In this document: positions 1-11,310 of the stretch, one piece after another
Layout of the letters: the number at the start of each line of letters is the position of its first letter
Numbering within the stretch: position 1 is the stretch's first letter
Assembly (NCBI RefSeq): GCF_964656455.1
Contig: NC_135720.1
Span: 54,028,598 to 54,092,597 of the forward strand
Direction of reading: 5' to 3'
From: Halichoerus grypus
Taxonomy: Eukaryota > Chordata > Mammalia > Carnivora > Phocidae
Length of the DNA stretch: 64,000 bases
Made by a program: the position numbers and the translations under genes
The notes under the pieces: model-generated
Seen by the model: the letters and a program-made list of their open reading frames with translations, nothing else
Told to the model about the DNA's origin: nothing
Databases searched by the model: none

Positions 1-500
1 TTAAAGACCTTCCAACGTCACCCTTCTCATTGCAATCATAATCCGCACACCTGCGCAGCTCTGCCCGCTCCTGAAGACGTCGAGCAGGAAACTCAGCTAT
101 TTTCCTAGTGGCATCTTCTCGGCTCGCCCAGATAAACCTAAAAGACAAGCAACTTCAATGAATGCAAACTTCAGCTTTCCCGGGGAGAAACGGCAAGGCA
201 GCTACAATCAGTCTCTGATTACACAAACATACCTAGGGGCAGGTTGGAGTGTGAAGGAAGGCTTCGGGGTGGGGGGTTGCCAACCTAGGGGTGGATTAAA
301 CCAGTTCTATTGTTATTGAGTTTAGGAAAGCTAGCTTTTGTTTCGTGGTGGATATTGGGGGTAAAAACCGAGGGGTTTGAGTTAAGCCTCCCAGAAGTCT
401 GTGAAAGAGCAAAACTTTAACTTAGGACTTTGGTTCTTCTAAATTGTCTAAGAGACTGAAGTAAGCATTAAGACTTCAGTGGAGAAAAGATTTAAAGTCA
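1..500. other. Unassigned single-copy-looking sequence
   Basis: No repeat family, coding exon or RNA gene could be recognised here. It leads into the CpG-richer segment that follows. Confidence 0.4.
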
Positions 501-549
501 TTTGAAATATTGTAAAAGAAGGGTTGACGTCTGCATCGATCTGCCCTGT

Positions 550-1150
550 TTTCCTGGGGCTCATTGGTCCCCTCTGTCAAAGTGGGAGACCCAGGTGGCG
601 ACGGCGGGGCTCCGCCGGTCGCATGTTGGGCCCCCAAGGCTCCGTACTCCCTCTAACCATCACTTTGTACTTCTGCTTTGGAGGAAGGAAGCGAACAGTC
701 CTAGCTCCCTCCCCAGCAAACAAACCGGACAAAATAGGCCCGGAACTTTCCCGAGCCCACCTGGAGACACACACCTAAAAGGAAATGTTCTTTCCCGCCC
801 ATTTAAGTAGGTAGCGGCTGATGGCAGTGATTGTGCACAGTGCCCAGGAGCCCCAAGTGAGGGATGTCTGACTCTGGATGTGTACAGGCAAGGGGGACCT
901 TGAGCGGAAAGGGGTGCGAAGCCCTCTTTACCCCGCCTTCAGGCGTCAACAGTCCAAATGACAACTTTCATTGACAGAGAAGAGCTTCCCAGGCCGGGTC
1001 AGGGCGCGAGCGGCGGGGCGCCGCTGCGATTGGTCTGCCTCGTGTCACGTGACGGGCGCCACGTCCTGGCGACCCGCCCCCATCCCTGGCGCGCGCTCCG
1101 CAGCAGCTGCCGGGCCGCACGCCCACTTTCACTTTTCGCACTGGGGGTTC
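550..1150. promoter_or_regulatory. CpG-rich, promoter-like patch
   Basis: Base composition rises sharply in G+C and CpG, densest at about 1,005-1,125, against AT-rich flanks. It holds an inverted CCAAT box (GATTGG, 1,028-1,033), a GTCACGTGAC palindrome (1,044-1,053) and GC-rich tracts, but no TATA box. CpG density with CCAAT and E-box elements is typical of TATA-less mammalian promoters. No transcript can be tied to it from sequence alone, so the promoter role is inference. The direction of any transcription is unknown. Confidence 0.5.
1028..1053. promoter_or_regulatory. Inverted CCAAT box plus GTCACGTGAC palindrome
   Basis: GATTGG (reverse of CCAATC) lies 10 bp before the perfect palindrome GTCACGTGAC. 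CCAAT boxes bind NF-Y. GTCACGTGAC is the core consensus for USF and for the MiT/TFE (CLEAR) bHLH-zip factors. Both elements are visible directly; occupancy is not. Confidence 0.5.
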
Positions 1151-1170
1151 ACAGCCGAGCGATGGCGTGT

Positions 1171-1200
1171 TTTTTTTTTTCTCTTTTCTTTTCTTTCAGG
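1171..1200 (+). other. 3' splice-site-like polypyrimidine tract ending in CAG
   Basis: An almost unbroken run of about 29 pyrimidines ends in CAG at the 3' edge of the first CpG-rich patch. This is a good textbook acceptor shape. No coding exon is recognised downstream. It may be a non-coding exon boundary or a chance pyrimidine run. Confidence 0.25.
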
Positions 1201-1249
1201 ATTTTGAGGAACAAAAGGGAGGCATTCTAAAGAAATAAGGGTTGCGCTT

Positions 1250-2075
1250 GCTTATGGTGGGGGACTGCTCTCCGGGAAAGAAGGGGGCTGGGAAACGGGT
1301 GTTTCCCGCTTTACAAGGGTAAAACTGAGTTTGCAGATCTACAGGAGGGCTAAAAACGCGATCAAAAGTAGAAAGCAGTCGAGTCGGTGCTTCACCTTCT
1401 CAGCAGTGACTTGGTAATTTGGTTTTTAGAAGGAAAGTCCTCCACGTAGTTTATTACGTTAGAGCAAATAAGGGCTACCAAAGCTAGCTCGTTATGCAAA
1501 CTAAGAAACTACACTCCTTTGGAAAAACTGACCATGGCTTCCGTCTCATCGCCAATCCTTGGTAACTTGACTGGAATCAGTTCAGAAAAAGTGTAGGGAG
1601 AGGGCTCTGTGCTAACTCCGGAATGAGCTAGTGACTTGGTGAAACCCAGGCCCAGCTAACAGTACAATGTGTGTGTTTGGACACTTACCTTCTACTCTCA
1701 CTTATTATCTGTTATCATGGCCAGTTACTGTCTATTGCCTTAAAAACATTCTCCTGTAGTTCTAAGTAATAAGTTCACCTTTAGAAAGAAAATATTTCAG
1801 AATATTGAAAACGTTATATTATTACTAACGCTGTGGAGATGGTTCTCCGTTCAGCAAATAGCCCATTCCTTTGGTCCTTTATTTATATGCAGAGTTATTA
1901 TACATATTACCTATTTCCAAGTGCCTGACCTGCTAGATTCTGGGTATAACAGCAGTCTGTCTCACATACAGTGCCCTCATAGTGCCCATCAGGGCAGGCC
2001 AAATTGCAACAGGACTGGATTTTGGAAAGAAAAAAATTTTCCCCTTCCTTAAAAGATGTCTCTTGATACTTGACA
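1250..2075. other. Unassigned sequence
   Basis: Nothing recognisable: no repeat, exon or RNA gene seen. Short open frames here have no family resemblance. Confidence 0.4.
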
Positions 2076-2077
2076 GC

Positions 2078-2225
2078 GAAGTGATCTTTAGCAAGTTGCT
2101 CAACTGTCTAAGCCCTGTTTTTTGTTTTGTCATCTGTTTCTTTCACAGGGCAAGAGGAAACCAGGTAAAGCTTGGACAACTGCCTAGCACAGTGGCTGGC
2201 ACAAAGTAAATGCTCAATACATTAT
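2078..2225 (+). repeat. MIR SINE fragment
   Basis: Matches the remembered MIR order: a 'caagttgctcaactgtctaa' core, a 'tcatctgt' motif, then the 3' segment 'cagtggctggcacaaagtaa'. Diverged, with no target duplication visible, as expected of a Mesozoic element. Confidence 0.6.
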
Positions 2226-2251
2226 TATTATTATTATTATTGTTATTGTTA
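2219..2251. repeat. (ATT)n microsatellite
   Basis: Imperfect ATT/GTT trinucleotide run directly at the 3' end of the MIR, probably grown from its tail. Confidence 0.85.
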
Positions 2252-2259
2252 CTGAAGTG

Positions 2260-3040
2260 AAACAATTTACACTTCCTCCTACTTGTAATTTTAAGTGACT
2301 ATACAGTGTTGTCCATTCTTCCATGCTTTATATTTATATAGGGGTTTGATTAGGGAGAGGGGAAAGCTCATAATGCAATTTGCTTCAATCGTATGTTATG
2401 ATAGTAACTTCCACTAATTACATGTCATTTTGAAAGTATTTCCTCAAATTTGTTTTGAATATATAATATTGCCTTTGAATTTCCTTAACTTCCCCCTTAT
2501 ACTTTTACAAAATGAAAGGGTATGTTCTTTGTACTTTACCACTAGTTATTTCACCATCAAACATCGTAACTTTTTGGGGGGAGGGGGAAAGAGATTATTA
2601 TTTTCTCTGGGCAGTTAGCTAAAAATCTAACAAAAAGTGAAGTCTGGAGTAAGAATCAAATAATGAAAAAAAATCACATTCTTTTTTTTTTTTGCTATCT
2701 GGGGGAAAATCATATATATATAAAATCTTATAAGAAACACTGCTGTGTTTTGATTTTTGCTGTTTTGGGGAGTCAATTTGGATGTTTAAAATTAAAGTAG
2801 TTTTCCTTTTCACATTAATGTAATTATCACTAGGTAGAAAGAACATCTCTGGTCTAAACATCTCTCTGGAGCTCCAAATTTCCTCTTCCACAAATGACAC
2901 CGGATCTGCTCTTTATGGGTTTATATGGAGCCAAACTCATCACTTCCCTTGCCTCTGCCCTCTCCATATTCGAGACCTCACTTAGTTAAATCCTCCCAGT
3001 TACCCATACTACAAACCTGAGTCATTTTCTCTTTCTTTCT
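2260..3040. other. Unassigned AT-rich sequence
   Basis: AT-rich with short homopolymers. No repeat family or exon recognised. Confidence 0.4.
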
Positions 3041-3043
3041 CCC

Positions 3044-4097
3044 TTGCTCCGTTATCAAGTTTGGCCTGACTTAAACTCCTCAGTAGGCCTCAGTTATGTC
3101 CCCTCCTTTCCTTTCTTATTCCACTCTTCTAGTTTAGGCCTATTCAGTCTTGCTCTCTACCTCCCTTGCTGCTGCAGCCTCTTAACTGTAAGGTTCTGCC
3201 ATTGTAATTCCCTTCAAATCCTTTCCCTGAGTGACTTATCTAAAAAGCGGATCTGAACATGCCACTCACCTTTAATGGCTTCCCCTTACTTACCAGATAA
3301 AAATCTAAGCTCTTCACCACAGCATTCAGAGCCTCTGTACATCTCTCCAGCTTCCCTTCTCTCCACTTCCTGTCCTGACCTCACATTCCAACTACACTTC
3401 GTTTCATTTGTTTGACACTGCTAAGTGCCAGCCGCTGTCCTAGGCACTTAGCATTCCTTGGGGAACAAAACTAATATCTTTGCCTTCATAGAGCTTATAT
3501 GGAAGGGAATGGGTGGTGTCAGTAAACAAGAAACACAACAAATAAGCACATTTTACAGGCTCTGGGGGGAGTAGAATTTTAGATCGTCTGATCAAGGTTG
3601 TCTATTGAAAAGGTGAAATTTGAGCAAACACTCCAAAGGAGGTGAGACAGTGAGCTACATGAATAAACAGAGGAGGAAAATATAGGCAGAAAGAACAGCC
3701 AGTGCAAAGTCCTACTTAGTACATCAAGAGGAGAGAGCAGAGGGAGTAGTAGATGAGGTCAGAGAAAAAAACAGGGTGTGTGAGGGTGCTTTTAGACAGG
3801 TTCTCATCAGCCATTGTAGTAAGTTGGAGGCTTACTTTGCATTAAATGGGAAGTCAACTACTTGTGGTCACCCCCACAAGCCATAGTGTTTAGACCTTGT
3901 GTTCTAATCATATGCTCCCATCTGTTTGGATTGTACCTCTCTCCAGCTGAACTGCTCCTGTAATTCTTTTTGATCGTCTCTGTTACTGCATTTGCCGTAT
4001 TACTTACAAGACTTAGGTCTTGAGGAACGATTTTGGTTTATTCATCTTTGTATCTTCAGTGCTCATTAGCAGGCACGTGAACACTTAATGAATAAAT
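3044..4097 (+). repeat. LINE2 (L2) remains, mosaic
   Basis: 3,044-3,420 and 3,860-4,097 resemble the L2 sense strand: 'catgccactcacctttaatggcttcc' type wording, then a 3' end with 'tcttcagtgctcattagcagg' and 'aatgaataaat'. The middle (about 3,415-3,830) reads like L2 in the opposite direction ('gaaggtgaaatttgagc', 'gccagtgcaaagtcct'), so at least two insertions are mixed here. Confidence 0.55.
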
Positions 4098-4325
4098 AAT
4101 GATTATAATTGTTTATAGATTGCTACATATGTTGGGTGTTTTATATGTTTGTAAATTCTTAAAACAACCCTACAAAGTGGGCTTTATTATACCTATTTTA
4201 CAGAAGAGGAAAGGAGATTCAGAGAGCTTAAGTAACTTATCACATCACATGACTGGTAAGTATCTGAGCTGGGTTTCAAACTCAGGTGTCTGGCCAAATG
4301 CTACACTGCATCCTTTTCATTCATG
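4098..4325 (-). repeat. MIR SINE, antisense
   Basis: Contains the antisense MIR core: 'ttttacagaagaggaaa' followed by 'cttaagtaacttatcacatcac' and 'gggtttcaaactcagg'. Confidence 0.65.
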
Positions 4326-4435
4326 AGGCTTCCTCACTAGAGTGAATGAAAGATGGATGGAGGGAATTTATTTCTGGTTTTGTTTCTTGCACTTGGTTTT
4401 CCTAAGCTTAAACAAATGATCAATTCTACTGTTTA

Positions 4436-4720
4436 TTAATTCATTAAATATTTAATAAGTATCTATTGTGTGCCAGGTACTTGGAATATAATACTGAACA
4501 GAACATGTAGTCCCTTCCCTTGTGCAGTTTACACTCCAGCAGAAGAGACTCACAGTTGTATAAGCAAGGGCAGTAATGTGTAGCCAGTGATCTGATGGAG
4601 GAAAGGACAAAAAGTCACTAAGACAAGTGTAGCAGCAGCTTCTGACCCAGCCACCCAGGCCGGAGAAAGCTGTAAAATGAAAGCAAATTTCCTGGAGGAA
4701 GATGATTCCAAGTGTAATGT
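4436..4720 (-). repeat. L2-type fragment, antisense
   Basis: 'tattgtgtgccaggtacttgg' followed by a 'gtgcagtttacactcc' stretch matches the common antisense L2 3' region. Boundaries are approximate. Confidence 0.45.
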
Positions 4721-6650
4721 ACCATTGGCCTGAGGGACACTGAAATTCAGAAAGTGGAGATATGTTCAGCTGTGAATAAAATAATCCCTTATGGACTTGT
4801 ATAAGGCACTAGGTATTATATAAAAATCCAAAGAATCTTCTGTATTCGTTTTTTTTCAACTTTGGCTAATGTTAATGCCCTTTTCCCAAATTTGATTACA
4901 ATCTTTATGTATAAACCCTAAAGCATAAACTTTTTGACCTTTGTTTAATTTCTTTATTTGATAAATTATTTGACTCATTCATTTGTGAAGAAGTAATGCA
5001 ATGTGTTTCAGTAGTTAATAAAGTCCCAAACTATGGAATCTGAGGGCTTATTCAAATTATTTTGTCCCACTGGAATTTGGTGGTATATTGCATCATTGGC
5101 TGGAGTTTGGTAACTGGTTACAGAATGCAAATTTTTGTTATTACGTTGGTGGAAATGAAATTTAATATTTACTCACTTTTAATTACTGTTCAATGGGTGA
5201 AATAATCCAGGAAACCACGACAGGTGGTGTGACTGAGACAGGAAGAAGAAAGCAGGCTAGAAAACCAGAGACCCATATTCAGAAAGTAGCATTTTAGTGC
5301 TTTCAAACTGATAGAAAATTAATAGGTTGTTCTCAATAAATTTCCCATTTTTCAAGAGAGGATAAATTTGGCATAATAACTCTAATATATGACTCACTTT
5401 TCAAAATTAAAAATTTAAGCATGAAAATAGTTATTCAGACAACTTGAAACTGGTGGTGGTGGCAAGAGAGCAGTTGTTTTTAATAAGAAAATGATGGGGA
5501 AGATCAAAGAAGAGCAGGGATCAGGATGTGGGAGTGAGTTCTCTTTATTGCAAACTGCTTTGGAGGGAGGTGAGAGATGGAGATTAGAGATGATGAAGAC
5601 CTTTCCTTTTGGCTTCTCTGATCTAGCCATGGATGATGAGAGTCCCTCTGGATGAGCGTCAAAGAAAAGACATGGTTAAATGGGTAATAAAAGAAAAAGC
5701 AATTGCCCATAAATACTAAGTGTTTTAAGTTTGAAATTTTCCCTTAAAAAAGGGGGAAAAAAAGGAAAAAAAAAGCTTAGTTATTGCAGTTACCATCTAC
5801 AGCTTGTAAAACACAAGTTTCTCTGATGGAGCAGGTCCAGCAAGTCTTGGTTATAGAAAGAGTTAGGAATATTGTGAGAATCTAAAGAGTCCTGGCAAAT
5901 ATGTGCTTTGAGGCTTTAAAAAGTGCCCCAGAGGAGGAGAAAATATGCTGAAAAAAAAATAGCAATAAAGTATTTTTTATGTTAAGAACAAAAAGACAGG
6001 AAATGTTTTTTTTTTTTTTTTCAAATATTGTTGCATTTACTCCATCTGGTGAAATAAAATAAGACAGATATGTTATCCTCCACCGTTACACAAAAAAACA
6101 CCACCAGCAGGCCAGTTAAATAGTGGAGAGCTGCTGCTGTCCCTGGAACAGTATGTATGGCATTCTTGCCCCCCAACCCCCTAAAAAACGCCAACACATG
6201 TGCTGTTTCTCTGAGGCCATCAAAAGTTTTTGGCTTATAATCTAGGAGTTTTTTGGTTAATTGAATAACAAAATTACAGAACTGTCATCATTATGTCTAA
6301 GGAAACCTTCCCTGTTTGCTAACTTCCTTCCCAAACATTTTTGCCCTAATTACATTTTTGTTGGTGCTTTAGAGGGGCCAGGACAACCCAAGGGAATGTT
6401 TCCATTCTAATTGCATCTTTCCTTTCCCAGGAGGCCTGCGTCCTTTCATATCCACCAAACTCACTTGATCACTTGATTAACCGTTGTCCACTTGTTACTG
6501 AGAGAAAACAAAAAACAAAAACAGAGGAACACCCAAACAAGCCCTGTGAAATTAACTGGACGTTTTGTTTTTGTTTTTCCCTTGCAGAGATCACAGAGCT
6601 GGTGCATATTTTCTGTCAGGCATCCGTTCTTATTCGGGGCTCCAGGTGAA
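4720..6650. other. Unassigned sequence
   Basis: About 1.9 kb with homopolymer runs (poly-T at about 6,006-6,021) but no recognised repeat, exon or RNA gene. The stretch 6,220-6,480 lacks repeat character and could be conserved non-coding DNA; that is a guess. Confidence 0.35.
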
Positions 6651-6657
6651 ATAGAGA

Positions 6658-6696
6658 GGGTGTGCGCGCGTGTGTGTGGCGGTGGGTGGGGGTGTG
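6658..6696. repeat. GT/G-rich low-complexity tract
   Basis: Alternating purine-pyrimidine (GTGTGCGCGCGTGTGTGTGG) running into G-rich GGTGGGTGGGGGTG. Z-DNA or G-quadruplex formation is conceivable. Confidence 0.6.
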
Positions 6697-6699
6697 TTC

Positions 6700-7215
6700 C
6701 CGAAACGTCAAACAGGCATCCCAAAGTATTGTGTGTTTGGGGGCCAGTGTCCAGAGCTTGCGTTCAATTTTGAAGAGCTCGATGACCTCCCAAAGGTTAA
6801 GAAACATAACATCCAGATTAATTCCTCCATTGTTGCCAGACTGGGATCTTGCTAGGCCCTGTTTGCTGGAAGGTACTGAAAAGATGCCTTGTAAATTCGG
6901 TTTAATGAATTTCTACAATAACCTGTGGTATCTTCAGCAACAGCCCTCAGGATTTCACCCGCGGGCACGGGAAAGTTGGTCCCTGTGCTTGGGTTCTCCC
7001 CGGGGCGTCCTCGTCCCGGAGAGACCTGGCGCCGCCAGGTTCTGGGCGTCTGGGCTGTCTCTCCCTGAACAACCGACCATCTCCAGATCCGAGAGGGCCT
7101 TACAACAGTCTTCCTTGGACGACCCGTCTATGGGATACTTGGGTTCCCCTTTCCTACAGACCTCTGAGGGACGGCAGTAGAGGGAAAAAGGAATACCCCT
7201 TAAAAAATAAATAAA
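6700..7215. other. Unassigned sequence before CpG island
   Basis: No repeat recognised. G+C climbs from about 6,950 toward the island. A 172-codon open frame crosses it (6,662-7,180, plus) but resembles no protein I know. Confidence 0.35.
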
Positions 7216-7217
7216 TA

Positions 7218-7700
7218 AAATAGAAGGCAGGGAGCCGAGTCCCGGTGCGTTTCCGAGGACTAGCAGGCGCGGCGGCGGCGCGGCAGTCCCGCCGCTTCCC
7301 CGTCGGGCGGGCGGCCCCTTGCTCGCCCCCAGCGCCGAGACCCGCTTCCCCGCCGCACAGGCGCAGCGCGACGCCTTCCAGCCTCCCGGAGCTCGCCCTG
7401 GAGCCCCGCGGCCCGCTGCACTCGGCTCCCCTCCTCGAGGACGCGCCGGCCGAGGCCCCTCCCCGCCCAGTCCGCGGGTAGGAGCCGGCGCGCGGGCGTG
7501 TGGTGGGGAGCGGGGAGAGGGTGCGCTGCGGGGCGCGGGGGTGTCGGGGAGCCCCCCCCTTCCAGGCGGGACGAGTGACAGGGCTCACTCCTGTTCTGGG
7601 AGCCCACCCCCAATCCTTGGCTTTCTTCGTGCCTTCCCGGAACACCTAGCTTGTACCCGCGTGGCGCAGGGGAAGCCTCCGTGAACATAGCACTACGTAT
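7218..7700. promoter_or_regulatory. CpG island
   Basis: The densest CpG segment in the window, especially 7,240-7,520, with runs such as GGCGCGGCGGCGGCGCGGC. Composition this CpG-rich in a mammal implies an unmethylated germline state, usually a promoter. Overlapping open frames on both strands (to 163 codons) are a by-product of few stop codons in GC-rich DNA. I recognise no first exon. Confidence 0.65.
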
Positions 7701-8215
7701 GGAGGTAAATGGGACGTAAAATGCCGGGGGGAAGCTCTGAGGAGCTAGAGTCCGTTTTACGGGCTCCTTTCTCTCACCGAACCCAGATTTACTACTCAGT
7801 ACCCTTTACTGGGGGTGCTAGTCTCCCCATTTTACGGAAGGACAGCCAGAGAGATTAAATGGCTTCCCTGGGGCCCTGGCATTGGCTGGCGACGGCCCTT
7901 TAAGTAAACGTGGCACACCAAGCTTTTGCTTCATCCCAGCTGCCTCCGGTGAAAAGGGTTACCGTGGAAGCAACAATTAACCCAAGTGCCAAGGTTGTGC
8001 TCTCCTTCTTCAGTCCAGATGAAGTGGGAAAAGTGGGAGCACAGCGGGCCGGTTCTCAACCTCTTCTCACCTGCCTTCACCGCTTAGTGACCTCTTGCAG
8101 TCACCAGCACCTAGAGCCTGGCAGCCCCTCCTCCACCCCCGATAATATATATATATATATATTTATATTTACATTTCCAGCCTGAACTTCTCTAAACTCC
8201 AACCTCCAGTTTTGT
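7700..8215. other. Unassigned sequence with (AT)n tract
   Basis: No repeat family seen apart from a dinucleotide (AT)n run at about 8,144-8,162. Confidence 0.4.
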
Positions 8216-9146
8216 TTATTCAGCTGCCTGCTGGATATCTGTGTCCCCTCGAATGTCTAAAAGATGCTCAAATTTAACTTGTTTAGCTTTGCCTCCAAAC
8301 CTGCTCCATCCATAGTGTTCCCCTTTCCATTAAGAGCAAACCCTTTTTTTAGGAGGTGCTCAGGCCAATAATTTTGAAGCCATCCTTGACTCCTCTTACT
8401 TTCACACTCCAAATGCAGCCTACTGGAAAATGCTTCAGTGTATCCAGAATCTGACCATTCCTTATGACATCTGCTACTACCACTTGGGCCTATACCATCA
8501 TCATTTCTCCCTTAGGCTATTATGATAACTAGTCTCCATGTTTCTACTTTGCTCCCTGGTGTGTACTCTGTGATCCCGTTCTAGCCAGAGTAATCCTGTT
8601 TTATAAGGGAGCTTAGAACCCCTAGTGACTCCCCACCTCACTGAGGAGCATAGTCTAAATCCTTCAGTCTACACTCCTGAGTGACCACTCCACCTCTGAC
8701 CCTTCGACTCCCCTTCTCCTTGCCCAAGTCCCCTCCCCTCCAGCCATGGTATTAGTCCTGCCTTAGGGTCTTTTTTGCACTTGCCATTCCTTCTGACTGG
8801 AGGCCCCCCCCCGCCCCCCCCGCCCCCCCCCCCCCCCCCCCCGTCTTAGTTTTCTTTTCCTTTTTCCTGAAATACTGTCTTCTGGGTAAAGTTCCCTCCT
8901 CCCCCACCACCTCTTTAACACTGTAACCCCATCCCTGCCTTTTGCTTTTTCTCTGCTTAATTTTTCTCCATGGTACCTAACTTACATACTCAATTTACTT
9001 TCATCCCCTTATTGCTTCTATCCTTCCACAAGAATGTAAATAATATATATGAGGGTAAGGATTTTTTAAAACTGCTCTATGTCCAGTGCCTAGAACAGTG
9101 CCTGGCACATGGAAGGCACTCAGTAAATATTTGTTTTATTATGAAT
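8215..9146 (+). repeat. LINE2 (L2) fragment, sense
   Basis: Follows the L2 3' consensus in order: 'gctcaggccaataattttgaa' and 'gccatccttgactcctcttac' (about 8,358-8,401), 'atccagaatctgaccattcc', 'cttgccattccttctgactgg' (about 8,779), and the 3' end 'cagtgcctggcacatggaagg'. A C-homopolymer has expanded inside it. Confidence 0.7.
8803..8842. repeat. Poly-C tract (about 40 bp)
   Basis: Almost pure C with only two interrupting G residues, sitting inside the L2 copy. The minus strand is a strong G-quadruplex candidate. Exact length is prone to sequencing or assembly error. Confidence 0.9.
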
Positions 9147-9183
9147 GAACCCACAATAAAATGGGAGCAAGGGAGTAGCTCCA

Positions 9184-9355
9184 CTATATAGTTCTAGCTC
9201 TGTGATCTTGGGTGAGTTACGTAACTGCTCTAAAACTCAGTTTTCTCATCTGTAAAATGATGGTAGATACTCCCTTATAGGGTTATCAATGTTATTAAAT
9301 AAGTAAATACATATAAAACACTAAACACATAAGAAGAACACAGTAAGTGGTAGTG
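9184..9355 (+). repeat. MIR SINE
   Basis: Clear MIR core: 'ctctgtgatcttgggtgagt' then 'ctcatctgtaaaatgatgg', ending near 'acacagtaagtggtagtg'. It follows directly on the L2 3' end. Confidence 0.75.
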
Positions 9356-10305
9356 ATTTTTACTGATATGTAGTATTGATAGTGGATATGCAAGTCAGAC
9401 TTCTAATTGTGCTTATACATATGTCTTATACCTTACCTTTTAGAAGTCCTTTCTCTATTTGTTGTGGTACAATGTAAATAAGAATTAGCATTCTGAAATC
9501 TTTTCTTTGTTGTTGATATTTCTTTGTATAGCGCCTTGGAAGTGTGTGGTTTGTGTTACTGCTGACAGCCGAGGGGGAAAAATCTACTTTTTGCTTGGTT
9601 TGTGTCAGCATCATTACATACCCTCCTGGTCATCTTCCGTGGAAAGAAAGAATGGGAAATTAGATTCCTTGAGAACGTGAGTTATCCCCTTTTAGGATTT
9701 TATCGCAGAAATTCTTCTGAAGATGTAAAAGGATGGGCTGCCGGGTATGGGGTGGAATGGAGCAAGGGCACTTAACTTAAACCTCAGGGGCTGGAAGTGT
9801 GCTAGAATTGGGCTTTCCCTTCAGCTCCCCAGCCTGTTTCCTTAGGCAAATCTCCCAAGGGAGGGCTCACTGGATGGGGGGTGGGGAATGTCAGGGAGTA
9901 GAGAGATCCTAGGATTTAGTTAGGGAAATTGACCAGTAGGTTAATCCTGCTCTTCCCTCTGGCTGGCCCAGCTTCTCCCATGGCTCCTCCTTCCCCTGGC
10001 TTGAGCAACTGTCCACTCTGTTTAGATTGGCAACTGGGCCCCCCTGCCCGTTCTCACTGTGAGACACACTATGTTTGCTGTGTAACTCCCTGACCTCCTA
10101 CACCCATGTGAGCTCCAACAGGACAGCAATTATTGTCTGTTATATTCCCTGCTTTCTTTCTAGTTCCTAGGACAGGTCAGTATATTCTTGTTGATTGAAT
10201 GAGCCCTCATACTGAGCTTATTTAATTCTGCCAAGCAGCCCCTGACATTAACTCAACAGTCCTCGTGCCAGAACAGTTTAAATGTGTATCTCATACTGTT
10301 CTCAC
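9356..10305. other. Mostly unassigned; weak L2 3' end at about 10,085-10,200
   Basis: Only an L2-like 3' segment ('gacctcctacacccatgtga' to 'ttgttgattgaatgag') is discernible. The rest shows no recognised family. Confidence 0.35.
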
Positions 10306-10309
10306 AACA

Positions 10310-10475
10310 GAACTCAGGTTGTTGTTGTTATAATTCCCTTTTACAAATACGGAAAGTGAAGACCAGTGAGGTTAAGTAACTTGCTCAGGGTCACACAGCA
10401 GCTGAAAAATGGTGGAACTAAGGACAGAATCCACACAATCTGGGTCCAGGCCTGAGTCCCAACCATCTTTGGGAT
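10310..10475 (-). repeat. MIR SINE, antisense
   Basis: 'cccttttacaaatacggaaa', 'taagtaacttgctcagggtc' and 'acacagcagctg' are the antisense MIR core. Confidence 0.75.
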
Positions 10476-10559
10476 GAAGGTCAAGAGGGCTGATAGCAGC
10501 ATCAAGTTCAGTAAGCCTGTACCCTGACAGGTCTTAAGGTTAAAAGGTGGCCAGAGGCT

Positions 10560-11310
10560 GCCGCGAACAAAATGTCCCTTTAAAGCTTCCACGGCCCCAG
10601 GTGGGTCCCGGACTATAGCCCGCCACCCTGGCGCCAGCGCGGGCCTGATACGTGACCATCAGTCCGCCCAGTCTGCCCATCACTCTGCCCAGCAGAGAAG
10701 CCTCTTCAAAAATGTCCTCCCTCCAAAGTTCCTGCTGCTGCTCAAATAACTCGAATTTTCCTCGTGGGGATAAGCAGCGGTCAGTGGGACGTGGGTGAGC
10801 CACCAAAGGCCCGACAGATCGAGCCCGGAGCGGTCGCGGGTTTCCCCAGCCAGAGGCTCTGCCACCCTCCGATCCCCTTGGAAGGCCCCGAGGGAGAAAT
10901 CGTGTCGAGAAGGAAACTAGAAACTGGAACTCCCGACTCTGGGAACTGAGAACCCGACTGTACCGGGCCGGGCGCGCAGTCTGTGCAGGGCGAGGGGGCA
11001 CGGAGCCCTGGGGGATGCACGCTACCCGCCCGGAGAGGGCGGGGCGCAGGGACCGTGGCGCGCCCCGCATTTAGGGCGCTCGCATCTCATTCCTCGATCT
11101 CCTTGTTTCTGTGCTTAAAAAAACCAGGAAACGACTTGGAGGCGGAGAGGTTCACTCTGTGAGTCCGTTTTTCTCAATCCTTGCGGAGATAGAGCGGATG
11201 TGGAATCCAGGCTCCCTGCGCTCCGCCCTGCCTCGGGATTCGGTTCTTGCCGCCCGGGCTGCTTGCCTGCGCCGGGAACCCGTCCACCCACCAGGCCTTC
11301 GCTGCGCCAG
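10560..11310. promoter_or_regulatory. CpG island with GC box
   Basis: G+C and CpG are high throughout, densest at about 10,800-11,080 and 11,190-11,310. A GGGCGGGGC GC box (Sp/KLF site) lies at 11,037-11,045. A 176-codon open frame on the minus strand (10,540-11,070) crosses the island, but I recognise no domain, and open frames are expected in such composition. A promoter is likely; the gene is unknown. Confidence 0.6.

Noticed and set aside
6662..7180. 172-codon plus-strand frame
   Set aside because: Starts in a GT-rich low-complexity tract and has no family resemblance.
7154..7688. Overlapping 121-163 codon frames on both strands as coding exons
   Set aside because: They lie in a CpG island where stop codons are rare, overlap each other in several frames, and resemble no known protein.
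10540..11070. 176-codon minus-strand frame as a protein-coding exon
   Set aside because: High-GC composition explains it; no domain or splice signals that I could trust.
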